Of a stretch of 64,000 nt of DNA, positions 20,742 through 33,400 are shown one piece after another. A program made the position numbers and the translations under genes. Origin of the DNA: Drosophila miranda (Eukaryota; Arthropoda; Insecta; Diptera; Drosophilidae); contig NW_022881603.1 in the NCBI RefSeq assembly GCF_003369915.1, positions 28,269,522 to 28,333,521 of the forward strand. Direction: 5' to 3'. Under the pieces are notes generated by a model. That model did not search any database, had not been told where the DNA came from, and worked only from the letters and a program-made list of their open reading frames with translations. The number at the start of each line of letters is the position of its first letter. Position 1 is the first letter of the stretch.

Positions 20742-21879
20742 ATGCCATCGAAAAAGAAAAAATACAACGCGCGCTTCCCAGCGGTGAGTACGGACGAAGC
20801 GGAAGTGGTCAATATTTTCGGCTCTGGCGTGAACCGACAATGGTTATCAGTTTTTATGCATGTGTACATACATACTCACATAATCAGAGGCTCCGTGTTG
20901 TGGGCGCAGCGGCAGAGCAGCACGAGCCCGGTGTGATTTATCGTTGACTCGATTTTAATATTTTACTCCGCAGGGTCGCATCAAGAAGATCATGCAGAGC
21001 GATGAGGAGATTGGTAAGGTTGCACAGGCGGTACCCGTTATCATTTCCCGGACGCTAGAGCTATTCGTGGAGTCGCTGCTAACGAAGACGATGCGTATAA
21101 CGAATTCGCGCAATGCCAAGACACTGTCCACTTCGCATATGAAGCAGTGCATCATGTCGGAGCAGCGATTCGATTTCCTGAAGGAGCTCGTCCGGAATAT
21201 ACCAGACATCAGTGTGGCCGAGGAGGCAAGCTCCTACAACGATGACAGCTCACCAGAGCAATATCCGGACTCAGATACGCCATACGATCTTAGCCTGCCA
21301 TCCACATCTATGCGGTCATTGCCGAATGGAGGCGGATCCGCTATCGGTCCCTACATGCGCTCAATGAGCTTGAATGGCACCGGCCTGAAGCGTCAGCAGC
21401 AGCAGCAGTACCCCCCACCCACACACATCGCATCGGTAATTGTGCCTTCTGTGGCACACACGCACCAGCTTCAGATGGGACAAGTGCCCGCCAAGTTGGC
21501 TCGCTCGGAATCAACTCCGTCCTACACACCGCGGGGCAGACCGCCCAACCAAAACTCCTACCATAAGAAACAGTCGCACGACACTGCCATACCTGCTCCG
21601 ATCTGCAGCTATGAACTCAATAAACCAATAGTCAAAATCGATTATAGCAACGTGCAGATGCCGACCACCACCCTGTGCACGCCAGAGGCAGAGGCAGATG
21701 CCAACTCCGCCTTCAATTTTGACATTGCGGCTCCAGTTATCAATATCGATCTGACGAATATTGTAGCAGCTGGAACGGCTGGAAAGAGCAGCGCTCCCAT
21801 CATTCCAAAGGCCACTGTGGCATCAACGACCCCAACTAAAACCATTTTCGAATTAGACGAAGACTATGACAATATTTGA
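20742..21879 (+). CDS. NC2alpha: NC2alpha (Dr1-associated corepressor, DRAP1)
   Basis: NC2alpha pairs with NC2beta/Dr1 through histone folds, binds TBP on DNA and blocks TFIIA/TFIIB entry, or activates DPE promoters in flies. Exon 1 (20742-20783) encodes [15 protein letters not shown] 190-bp intron (GTGAGT...CGCAG) follows, and exon 2 starts at 20974 with [17 protein letters not shown]. The histone fold spans about residues 10-90, including [16 protein letters not shown] and [16 protein letters not shown]. The long C-terminal region is Ser/Pro-rich with a short polyglutamine run and an acidic end ([10 protein letters not shown]). The frame is intact. The likely promoter has been separated from the start by a hAT insertion, so expression may be altered even though the coding region is sound. 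Confidence 0.93.
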
Positions 21880-22035
21880 ATAGTATCTAAGTGAATGCGC
21901 TTTTAAATTATTGATACATTAATATGTACTCTAGCTCTAAGTAATCACAATACATTTGCAAAATAAAGACCATGCTGGATTTTAAGCTGAACCTCTCAGC
22001 TGTGAACCTTTGCTAATTTAAAATCTAATCGAAGA

Positions 22036-22400
22036 GTGATGATTACTCGAGCTGAAAGCGATGGTTTCCGCTCAACTGGTTCGACGGCTTTACTGTGCCC
22101 AACGATGCGCATCGCATCAGGGCGGCCAAGATCAACTTTAAACTATTGTATATGTTTATTGAGAGGGAGATTTATGCAGGATTGGTATGAAGCGGCAATA
22201 GTCGAAGCTGCCCAACGATGCGCATCGCATCAAGGCGGCCAAGATCAACTTTAAACTATTGTATATGTTTATTGAGAGGGAGATCTATGCAGGATTGGTA
22301 TGAAGCGGCAATAGTCGAAGCTACCTTCAGCATTTGGAATTGTTCCTACTTTAAAATGTATCTGTACACAAGCATCTCATCTCAAAAGCTTCCCACATAT
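22036..22400 (+). pseudogene. possible coding remnant with a 113-bp tandem duplication
   Basis: One frame reads RWFPLNWFDGFTVPNDAHR, then AAKINFKLLYMFIEREIYAG, and ends in a stop. After the duplicated block the same frame would continue SGNSRSYLQHLELFLL. It has a protein-like composition but no start codon and no family I recognise. The duplication is 113 bp, not a multiple of three, so it would disrupt any frame running through it. A non-coding origin remains possible. Confidence 0.3.
22096..22321 (+). repeat. 113-bp tandem duplication (two units)
   Basis: Units at 22096-22208 and 22209-22321, each starting TGCCCAACGATGCGCATCGC. They differ by two substitutions (near 22127 and 22171). This is a recent local duplication. 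Confidence 0.9.
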
Positions 22401-22429
22401 ACGGGAAGCTAATAACCAATTACCGAAAA

Positions 22430-24274
22430 CTTCATTTGGTTAGCCTTAGTAAAGTGTGACCTTTATTTGTTGTGCGTAGAACAATTTATATGTGTATATA
22501 GTATATACACATAATAATAATTACAAGTATTACTTAATTTCGCCCAAGGTGCGTCCACTGACTGCCACTTAGTCATTGTGTAATCCTCGGTCACAGTCAA
22601 TTACAATTAAATGCCTTTCAATGGATTCGTACATTTGTATATTCGTACACGCAATCTCGGACCAGCAATTGATATTAATTTGGGGCACGATGTGGGTCAA
22701 GCATTGATGTGACTCTATACAGTACAGGTGTGGGACACTGGGATGAACTGACAAGCGGAGAAACCAAAGTCAAATATCGTGTGGGAAAATCTTATTGTAG
22801 CAAGATTACTAGCCGCTCCTTGTGTTTTGTGCGCAAAGGTGCAGTTTAAAATTATATGAATTATTATGAAAGCACAGCCAGAGGGATTTTCGCTTTCTCG
22901 GGTTGCATTTGGGTTTGGCATGGCTGATTAGGGTCAGCAGAAGGCCGAGATGATTAGTCCCCCTACGAGGAGCCAAGCCCAGATCAAGCTGATGAGTTCC
23001 TCCTCATTTGAGAGAAGGAAGGAAGGCAGCAATAGGAAGCCCCATCACTGGGGAGACACGATTTCGTGAATTCAATTTCCCCAAACAGAAATCCAGATCT
23101 GCACTCCTCTCCTCCATTGTCGTGTGCTGTGCTCCCAAGGGACTATGGGTGTCCATTTGGCTTGAGTCATGGTAAAAACTTTGAAACAATAAAATCAACT
23201 TGCGGCGCGCCGCCAGTGCCAAGTTTTCATGTCCAAGGCGTATTTATGTCAACCGGAAGTAGGTTTACTGACCCACGTATACCCGTACGTGTGTACGTTC
23301 GCCCAAACAGCGGCTTCGACAATCGTCGTCCTCGGTCGGCGACTCCTTCGGCGGCCGCCTCGACTGGTCAACCCCAGAGCGCAGGACGACGATAGCCCCA
23401 CGTATAAGAAGGTATTTGCCTTTAGCGGATTAGTTTTTCTACGAACGGCGAGTGCTGTGCATCGGATCGATGCCAATGCGCGTTGATTTTTTGGGTATTC
23501 CGTTTGAGTTCAATTTAATTTTTTCAATATTTTCAAAAATGCTAAAGTACAATAAATCGCGAACAATCCAAAATCCCCTTCGAAACTATCGACAAACCGA
23601 AACTTAACTCGAAAACAACAAGAAAACTAAACCATCTAAATTGGAAATATCTTGAAAAGGGAACCACGCCGAACCATCCAACGGCAAAGTTAACTCATAG
23701 ATGTCGCCAGGAATTCCTATGGCTTTGGACTCTGGTCTGGGGAAACGAACTCAACTTTTTGCTGGAGTCGGTCGCCATGGGGTAGTCGGGGGCTATCACG
23801 ACATTAGCCAAGGATTTTCCCCCGTCACTGCCACTTAAAAGTCAGCCCCCAGCCCGAACCTAAGAGGGTCTTGTGAAAGGGTTTACGAGTATAGGCGTTG
23901 TTTCTGTTTCTGTTGCTTTTGCTTTTTCTGCTGCTGTTGCTGTTGTCTTGATGTTGCAACAGTGCGCCATGGCATAGGAGAGCCGGAGGCCCAAGTGTTG
24001 TTGACTCTTTGCCGCTGCACAAGGCAAAAGGAAATTTGTTGCGGTTTTGACCCTATTCCAAAGCCAAGGAAAACCGCACTTTACCCTGCCTGTACTCGGC
24101 TCGGCGATGTCCTGGCTGCCACATCCCACATCCTAGCCCCGTCTCGTGGCTTGAAGTGGCCCTCATGCGGTGTCTCACGTGCGTGCAGACCCGTGAAGAT
24201 CTCCGGCAGTGGGAGCATCCAAAATATATGATTTAAGGACGGGAAGTCAGGAAGTGTGTGCAAGCGTATCAAAA
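22430..24274. other. intergenic region, no gene seen
   Basis: No frame here shows domain character or sensible codon structure. There are simple sequence tracts, for example a CTGTTGCTTTTG-rich run near 23900-23955 and AT-rich stretches near 22490. It may contain untranslated or regulatory sequence of stum, but nothing specific can be supported. Confidence 0.4.
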
Positions 24275-25345
24275 CGAGGGGGAACGTTGTGAGTTGCTGC
24301 GGACACCGCAACTCTACAGTTATACCCGATACTTAGTCAGTATGGCTCTCCTCCGGCAGACGCCGCTAATATTGAACGACACGGGAAAGAATGCGTGCGA
24401 GAGAGACAGAAAATCAGTCTGAGCGTGACGTCGGGCGCTGCGTAGCCACTGCAAATTGATTTCTTGCTTTTGGCTACAAAAATGATCCGATCTGATCCAG
24501 ATTCAGCAATCTGATAGATATGGTCATTATCTATTATTCTGCGTTTTTAGTTTTCTCGAATGTGCAATATTGTGGATGCAACAGATTTTCGTCCTTTGTG
24601 GGGGCGGAAGGGGGTGGGGCGAAATTCTGAGATATACGTTTTATAGTGAGATCTAACAGAAGTGCGGATACCAAATTTGGTAACTCTAGCCTTAATAGTC
24701 TCTGAGATTTGTGGATGCCCCAGATTTTCGTCCTTTGCGGGGCGGAAGGGGGTGTGGCGAAACGGTCAAGCTCCGATATCACAGGAGTGTGGATACCAAA
24801 TTTGGTTGCTCTGGCTCTTATAGGTTCTGAGATCCTTGAACTCATATTTTGCAATTGGCAAAACCGACCATGAAACCTGTGTGTTAGAGATAATGAAATT
24901 GTTTTCTTGATTCTGGCTATAATAATTATACGATCTGGTTGAAATTTTACATTCTAGAACATATAGTCATCCTCTACGATTCTGCGTTTTTGGTTTTATC
25001 GTATCTTTAAAAATGTGGATGCCACAGATTTTCGTCCTTTGTGGGGGCGGAAGTGGGCGGGGCGAAGTATTGAAATATTTTTGTAGCAGTGACATATCAC
25101 AGAAGTCTGGATCCAAAACATCGTTGCTCTAGCTCTTATAGTCTTTGAGCACTAGGCGCTGAAGGGGACGGACAGACGGACAGACGGACAGACCGACAGG
25201 ATTCAATCGACTCGGCTATTGATGCTGATCAAGAATATATGTATATACTTTATGGGGTCGGAAACGATTCCTTCTGGACGTTACACACATCCACTTTTAC
25301 CACAAATCTAATATACCCCAATACTCATTTTGAGTATCGGGTATA
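24275..25345 (-). mobile_element. helentron (DINE-1/ISY-like) copy E with GA-motif deletion
   Basis: Full-length copy with the family ends, hairpin and GACG/GACA core (25168-25195). Compared with the other copies, the GA-rich motif is cut short: GTGTTAGAGATAATGAAATTG near 24879 replaces TAGAGAGAGACAG...AATGAAATTG, a loss of about 20 bp. The second internal block is also a little shorter. Confidence 0.85.
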
Positions 25346-25650
25346 AAAATATAAGACCTACATATATGGATATATTGAGTATATGTGTGTGAGTGTGTAA
25401 GAACATCGCGTGTCAGAGACATGCCAACAGGTGTCACAGCCAGCGCTGGGAAACAATCAAAAGTTGTCTAAGCAGCAGAAAGCAGATGAACAAACATGCA
25501 AACACGGGCGGAGAGAATCTACGGACATTGCAACGCCCCGCCGTGCGGCGAAATAGTGCGGCGAATTGGCAGCACTGGCTGGCGGGCTCTCCTCCCCCGA
25601 TTGCTTTTCTTTTTATACCCTGTACTCGGATAGTGTATTGTATTCGTGCA

Positions 25651-25826
25651 AGTGATGATGGACAGGCAGGAGAGTGTGTATGACTTAACAAATTCGTAGA
25701 ATTATTGCCTTTTTAAGGATATGGAAGCTACATCTCACAGTGATGGTGGACAGGCAGGAGAGTGTGTATGAATTAACAAATTCGTAGAATTATTGGCTTT
25801 TTAAGGATATGGAAGCTACATCTCAC
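25651..25826 (+). repeat. 88-bp tandem duplication
   Basis: Two head-to-tail units, 25651-25738 and 25739-25826, each starting AGTGATG-TGGACAGGCAGG and ending with a run through CTACATCTCAC. They differ by about three substitutions. Confidence 0.9.
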
Positions 25827-26702
25827 AGCGTTTGTTGAATGTTCAAAGAGTATTGTCATATAAGTGGGTATCAAATAGTCGACTTCTGCAAAACAGTGCT
25901 CTTGGTTGTTTCTTTTGTAGCAGTATCTCAGCGTGTCTGCGTGTGCACACTACTAGTATTATTATAGTGGCGCTTCCCCTGGTGTTGTGCTTTGTTTGAA
26001 TTTGAAGTGTAGGCAATATTTCTCTTGAAGGTTTCTTTGCTCACTTACCGCGCCGCGGCGCCGTGGAGGCAGTTCCATTTCAGTCAGTGCCAAAGTCCCA
26101 TCGTGGGCTCTATCGCTCTCGCTCTCCGTTTCCAATGTTCATTTTTCGCGGCTTTTCTGTGTAATGATACTGTATTAGAGTTACTCTCGTGCACAATTGA
26201 AACTAATTTAAATAACAATTACATAAGGCTGGGCATCACTTACCGTATACCAATACCAATTTCCTCGAGGGGACTCCAATTATAAACGGTTCTTAAAGTG
26301 TGTCCCCAGCCGTAATGAGATGCAGGAAAAGTGCCTGTAATCCAGAAAAGAGTTTAGAAGAGAAGGAAAATTTGCGAAAAACCAACGTACAGGCACAGGC
26401 ACAGGACCGGGTCCGGGCCCGGCACGCGTCATGGCCATAACACAGCACACCGGTCTAGTCACTTCCTGCGAGCCAAAGTGTGTCACCGAGATTCGAGTGG
26501 CGCCCCATAAAATGTAGGTTAAATATTAGGCAAAGGAAAATCAATGCGAAGAAAGGCACTCATTCACACCAGGCATCCCTCCCCACGTCCCTACGGTTCG
26601 GTTCCGGAATACCGCAATCCTCAAGCGGCGTACGTCATGCCGCAAAATATAACTACTATTTGCGTACTCCAGTCCCATCCAATGTTCGGAGTATCTGAAA
26701 GG

Positions 26703-26710
26703 AAACAGTA

Positions 26711-26752
<42 letters not shown>
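26703..26752 (+). repeat. GA microsatellite
   Basis: A near-perfect (GA)n run of about 50 bp preceded by GAGACAGAGAG. Such tracts bind GAGA factor and CLAMP in flies and can act in promoters or dosage-compensation recruitment. No function can be inferred from the tract alone. Confidence 0.85.
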
Positions 26753-26755
<3 letters not shown>

Positions 26756-27440
26756 TTAAAACATCATGTTCAGCTGATAGTTGGTGTCTGGCAGCCAGCC
26801 CCAAACATCTTCGAGCGATGCACTCCTCAAGTGCAGTCACTAATGCGGCAATTTGCAACATGCAATCCAATCCGTTCCAATGCCATACCATAGCCATGCC
26901 ACACCATGCATCTCCCATCCATAAGGCTGAAGACTGTTGAGCGCTCATCAAGTTCTGCTCTCGTTAGCGTTGGCTTAACGGCTTGGGGGGAGTTGGATGT
27001 GGAGTTGGAGTTAGATGTGCTGCTGGAGCAGGTGCATTCCGATTGCATGGGGTTTATCAGCGCGGCACACGCAGCTATTTATAGGATCGAAATGGAGAGA
27101 AATGTCATTAGAAAATGTTCGTTCAAATAATAATAATTACTGTTTTCGCCATTCCCGTAGTTTGGCTGTGCAAATCGGAAAGTTGGGAGGCAGTTGCCCC
27201 AGGAGACCGTGGGCGTCGCGTGTACGTCCCGTCTCACTGACATTGCAATGGCCGGAAGGTCTGGTCTGTCCCTAGAATACATACACAAATACGTGTAAAT
27301 ACGTTTGTGTGCGAGTGATTTTTGAATATTTCTGTTGCTATGAATAAACAGCTTTTGGCGTCATTGGTTCTGTTGCACCCGAACGAAACGAAGCGAAGGA
27401 GAACAAAATATAGCAAAGTAATCCTGCGTAATCCTTTGAT

Positions 27441-30400
27441 ATGGCCAGAAGAATGGACAAGGACTCATAGTGGAAGTGAGAGGGATCGATCGAGCGACCG
27501 TACCAATGTCAAATCATGCAGCAGACCCTCTCGTACTTATCATCATCGCCATCCCCCTCTCCGATGGCAACGCCATCCGGAACACCACACCCCCAGCGAC
27601 CACCCATGCCCCTACCCACACCCATCCACGACCCGGCTCAACAGGCAGCGATCCCAACAACAGGTTTCAGCCGGCCATCATTCCGGTTGACTACAGCTAC
27701 CACACCCACACCCATTCCCACCCACACTCCCACTCGTACGGCCACACGACCATGGCCCCCTCGACGTACACATCCACACAGAGCTTCATCCGCCAGCCGA
27801 CGGCCAGCACAGACCTGGAGCTGGGATCGGAGCGGGACTCCCAGCCATATAGCAGTCTCTTTGGGGACCCTGTGCGCCCGCCGTCGCAGGTGGAGGAATA
27901 CTTCGGGACTGCGGCCTTTGAGACGTTACGATCTTCTTCGCTGGAAGTCCCCAGATCTGAGGAGGATGCCCTAGTGGCCGCTGTGACCCTCAATGCGCTG
28001 ATGGGCAATGAGGCTCGGGTCAGGCAGAGGATCTTCTCGAATATTCCCTACACGAGAACCCCCCGGGCATCACTCATCCCGCACCTGCTGCCGCCCGATA
28101 TCCAGATCTTGCCCAATTCCAGCGGCGGCTCCAGCTCGGAACAGCTGGGCTCTCCCAACTATCGACTTCTGGCCACGGACGACTTCCTTAATAAACCGGA
28201 TATGTACGACTTGGCGAACCCCAGTGAGGAATCGCAGTACATGACACGCTTGGACTTCGATCGGGAGGAGGAGCGAACGCAGACTCCCAGCCGAACGGCG
28301 GGCAAGCAGAGTGTCTCCACCATGACCTCAGATGACCATCACCACGGGTAAGAGCCAATCCCATCCATCAGTCAATGAATGATTCTGTATTTTATCCGTT
28401 TTAGCTTGCTAAGCGACTCTTACTCGGGCAGGGACTGGTTTCGACCTGCTCCACAGCACTATCCGGAGTTCACGCGCATCCCCAAGCTGCGGCCCAGCTC
28501 GAAGAACATCATGTCCATGAAGCAAGAGGAGGTGCCGCTCTCACCGCTCGCCACGATGATCCAGGACATGAACAGTTCCAGCAACGGAGGCGAGGAGCGG
28601 TTGTTCCCCGATGGGGAGAAGCAGTCACCGATGCAGGACATGGACGTCATACTCTCACCGAAGCAATACCTGGAGCAGCAGCTGGAACGGATGAGTGCGG
28701 TCAGCGAGCGGCAGCTGCTTGAGGACTACAGCCCGCCGTCGCCTCCACCAGCTGACCCGCCGCCTTCTTGCCACCAGAGTAGCCGCAGAGACACGGAGGA
28801 GAGCGTCTGCTCACGTCCACCCACCATGAAGAGAGAAATGTCCCCGATCATCATCAAGGACTCAATCTCCGTGGGCGGAGACTATCGGTAAGTGGGAACA
28901 ACACTCTGCCTCTTCTGGCCAGTTCTAATCTCTGCTAATCCACATCCAGCGTGGACCAGCCACGGCCACACAAGAAGACTGCATTTACCATCCTCACAGT
29001 GCGCTCGCCGCAGACCTCGCCGGCGTACAGCCCCGCCAGGAGAGCCGCCGCCAGGAGGTACGCTTCCATACAGTCGACATCGACTACCTCATCAATGGCC
29101 ACCAAGCCGCCGATCCTGCCGCGTCGCAAGACTCCCAGCGACTCCCGCCTGCCGGAGCTGCCAGGATATCTGGCCCACTCGGCGTACCCCAGCCAGCAGC
29201 AGCCGCAGCCACAGCCGCATCCACTCCACACAACCGATGACTCGCCACGGCCCTCGGTGCAGTTCAACATGAGTGGACGGCACAGTCGCAGCAAGCTGGC
29301 GACGCCCTCGAAGGGAATCCTCCAGCAGAGGGACTCGCTCACCTCCTCCATAGACACCTACACGCAGAGGGCGCAGCGACGAAGGTCCATGGCCCCCAAT
29401 AGTCCCCAGCAGATGTCGTATGGCCAGAGGATCAAGAGCATGGAGAGCCTGCCGCTGATAACCGATCCCTATCAAAGCGCGATTCCGCGACTGCACTACT
29501 CCACCATGGACCTGGGCAAGGAAGCAGCAACCTTTCCGCCGGGCGCACTGCCACGCCCACTGAAGCCAAACCACAACCCCACGCGAAAACAGCGCGGACT
29601 CCTGAAGGTGATCAACCGGGAGGAAGCGCTCGCCCACATCCCACCCAGCTCCAACTGGTGCAGCCTGGACGACCTGGCTCTGGCACCGAGTCCCCGTACA
29701 TCCTTCGACGCCGGCCACGCTCAGGGTCGTTCCAGTTCCACCTCGCCCGAGCGAAGGAGCTCCACGCAAACAGCCTCGGACCGACGCAGCTCCAACCTGA
29801 GCACCATAACCGCCACCACCTCGGACTTCAGCTACCGCCGTCCATCGCTCGCAACACTGCCAGCATCGTGGCTGCGTCGCAAGTCGGTGCAGGCGCCGAT
29901 CCCCGGGCGTAGCTCGCGACGACAGTCCATCTACCAGAGGGATCCGAAGCCACCGCCGCATGGGAAGCATGGCAAGATCGCCAAGCCCAGCAGTTTGTCA
30001 CCGATTCTCGGCACCCCGAACAAGCACAGCAGCTCAGGGCAGAGTCCTACCCACGGATCCTCGATAATTGGGCACCGGGCATCATCGCTGTTTGGGCACC
30101 ATGAATCCTCGCTGATTGGTCACCGTGCAGCCGCTGTCGACACGCAGTCCGAGGTGCCGACACGTCGGGACTCGCTCTCCCGCATTCCGATTCGAAGTCG
30201 TCCGGGATCCCGGGTGGAGTCTCGTTCCAGTTCGCCGTCGAAGGACTTTGTGGCTACGATTCCGACCGCATCTGGGCGCACCTCGCGGGCAAGCACGAGT
30301 CGCTCTCCCTCTCGGGCGATGGTTCACAGCAGGACGCCCTCACGGGAGAGTGCGCGACCCGGAGAATCGCGATCTGTGTCCAGGGGCCCACCCTCTAGGG

Positions 30401-33400
30401 CAAGTTCTCGCATGGAACAGGCACGGGAGCAGGCCAACTCCCGAAGCAACTCGCGGGCCAACTCCCGACTGAGCATAAACTCCTCGCTGCGATCCTCTAG
30501 CGTCTCGCCCGTCACCATGACCAGGAACAGAACCATACGGGGAACCACACCGCAGCCCAGTCGCAGGAAGTCCATACCATTGAGTCCAACCAGCGGCATG
30601 CTAGGGCGTCGAAAGTCCATAAGTCCGGGGGCCATTAGAGGGAAGGCAGAGATCCCGGAGACATTGTCGCGCCGCAACTCCCGCTCCCGCATCCCCACGC
30701 GACAGTCGGGAAAGATGGAGTCCAAGTCGCCGCCATCCTCCTCCAAGAAACGTTCAAAGTCCCCCGAGAAAACCAAGGGAACACCGGCGATGACACCCAA
30801 GGGCACCAGAGCGGGCAAAGTCCCGCCAAAGGGAAGCCCCAAGGCAAAGAACACATCCAAGCAACCAGCAAGTGCCAAACCCAAGTCCAGGACAGAATCT
30901 GTGAAGGCTGTTAAAACCGCGGAGCGTCTTCCAGTTGTCAGAAGGGAACAGGGAACAGGGAAGAAGCCAGCCCCCAAAGCGCCATCATCCACAGCAGCGA
31001 AGGAAGCGAAAGCCGAGAAAGGAAAGCCAGCAACCAAGAGCAATGCACAGGGACAACCAGCAGCGCCCCCGCGCACCAAATACCAGCAGATGAAAGCCAA
31101 GCCATCGGGAGCGGCGACAACGGAGGCCAAAAGACCTCCTGCACCCACGACCATCAAAGCCCAGGGGATTGTTCACGAAAAAGGTGCCAATGGAGGAGAT
31201 GCTCCAACAAACATGACTCCACTAGCTGCCCAGGTGGGCAACGTGGTGCTCCAGGCAGCCGAAGCCATTCCGGCAGTGACCAGCGAGGTGACCGTCCCCT
31301 CAACTCCAGGACGCAGAGGCCAAGGAGCGAACATGTTCAAGCTGGTGCGGATGAGCTCCCGGCTGAGCATGCTTAGCCAGAAGAACCGAGCGGATTCGCC
31401 GCTGAATCTAAAGGTGGCAACAGTGCCAGAGATAGCTCAGGAACACGAAGGTGAGATTCAGTCTAAGGGGCCACCACACACAAGATTTTTTTATAAATGA
31501 ATTAATCTTATTCTATTAAATTCCAGAAGCAGCGACCCACTGTTCTTTGATGAAGTCCAATGATGCTGGGAGTCTGCCTGCCGCCATACTGGAAAAGTCA
31601 CAGAAAACGCTCGAAAACATACAAAAGACCGTCACGGAGGCCACCGATGAGATCCACAAGACCATCAGCGAGAACCTCACCGATCTGAAGACTCTGGAGA
31701 ACGACATGGGCCTGACCGCAGATGGCCCTCCCACTCCCACAGCCACCTCTGGCACGATGCTGGCCAAGCCAGGCGACTCTGAGTCTCGGACAGGGACAGC
31801 GGATGGTGGGAATGCTCCCCAGAGCTCTGCGGAGCAGGCAAAGTCTCCTTTTACGGCCACACAGCCCATCGAGGCCGCGGTCTCGGTAGTGCACCCGGAC
31901 GAGCGAGCAACGATATCCAGTGTACCCGCGAGAATGCGAGTGTCCAGTGTAGAGTGCGAGAGCTCTGACCTGCCCACAGTCCTGGACGTGTCCGAGTCGG
32001 AGCTGGGCGGCCATGTGATGCCGACGCCCGAGAGCGGAGTGGACTTCAAGGTGGACGCCAAGCGACGCTCTCCAGACGGACAGGGCGGCTCCGCAGCGGG
32101 AAGTGGTGGCATGGCAAAGTGAGTAACAGGGAAACACTCTTGAAAAACTGATTAATATTGATGAAAAAAGCATGACTATTCATGGGCTAGCCCCATAACG
32201 ATCTGTCCTGCTTCAAGTGGACATTTTAGGCGGGAAGGCTAACGGAGAGTACTAATTTTTTGCCTCGACCGTAGAGTCTCCACATAAAGAGCTCGCCAAG
32301 GCTTACAGCGCCTGGCCAGTCGTCAATTTGCATACAGGAAACACCCAAACAACAGCAGCAGCAACAACACTTTACAGTGCCGTGTGGGCTGGCGCTGCCG
32401 CTGGCTTTCTCGTGGTGGTTCGGGCGGGCACAGGTCCGTCAAGCCACTCATAAGTGCGTCAATAAATTTTGAATACAAACACGATGTGGGGTCTATGGAG
32501 CGACTAGAGTAGAATCCCTCCCCTAAACGCTAGACCACGACCACGAGCCCACACCAGACGACCACCTTTGAGGAAATCCGTTCTCTGCCTTGTCGTCGTC
32601 GTCGTCGCCGTCGTCAGGTCGGTCGCAGTCGGCGAAGGTAACGATGTTCTTCACTGCATTGTTTTTTCCAGCCAACCGATATGAGCGGGTCCGTGTGTTT
32701 GCGTGTGTTTGTGTGCATCCTTAGCCATGCGAGACCCCAAGAAAACGTGTGACCGACCCATTACAGTGCGCACCCTTCCCCATGTACTCGCTAGGAGAAA
32801 TGGGCTACGCTGTCCACTCTAGGGAACCCCCACCGTACGGGCATGGTACAGCGTGCATATCGCACGGAGGTAAAAGTATTTTCGCAACACGACTTAAGTT
32901 TCTTGCCGCAATAACAAATCAGTTTCGGCCGGACAATCGCGCTAACCGCAGCCTAGCTCCCGTGAGGCGACTCCCGAATCTTCCAAAAGAACCAAAGTAC
33001 CAAAGACCCAAAGAGAGTGCTGTGCCTGCGAACTTCCAACAATTAATCCGAAAACAATTCGGATAATTTGCAAAAATGCTGAACGAAACGAGCAAAAATT
33101 CGGTTATATATACGGTTGATCTGACGCAGGACTCGTTCATAGATGGCGATAAGTATTTCCTTAGGTAACGAGCATTAGCTTCCGGATTCCTATTATATTT
33201 TATCGTTCTCCACCAGATGGCATAGGTTTGAGTAGTTAACGCACCAGCGACGACCTTGTGGATTAATTTAAATACAAAACAGGCAAGAAAGTTTCTTTCA
33301 TTCCGATTGTTGTCACTGTTCCACGAGTACTCCAACTCGAAGTTTATTGGATCCTTGCCGCTCAGAGCGGGTCAAATAAATTACCGACCTCCAAATTGCG

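Larger units (their letters stand above)
25346..27440. other. region upstream of stum, no gene recognised
   Basis: The region contains an 88-bp tandem duplication and a GA microsatellite (both listed separately) but no open frame with recognisable domains. Untranslated or early exons of stum could lie here; the first frame I can support starts at 27441. Confidence 0.4.

Noticed and set aside
23066-24311. Several 75-110 codon frames in the NC2alpha-stum interval
   Set aside because: Mutually overlapping, low complexity, no domains or splice logic.
28935-31370. Long minus-strand open frames opposite stum (for example 29092-29970 and 30324-31157)
   Set aside because: They mirror the GC-rich, biased coding of the long stum exon and lack domains or plausible starts.
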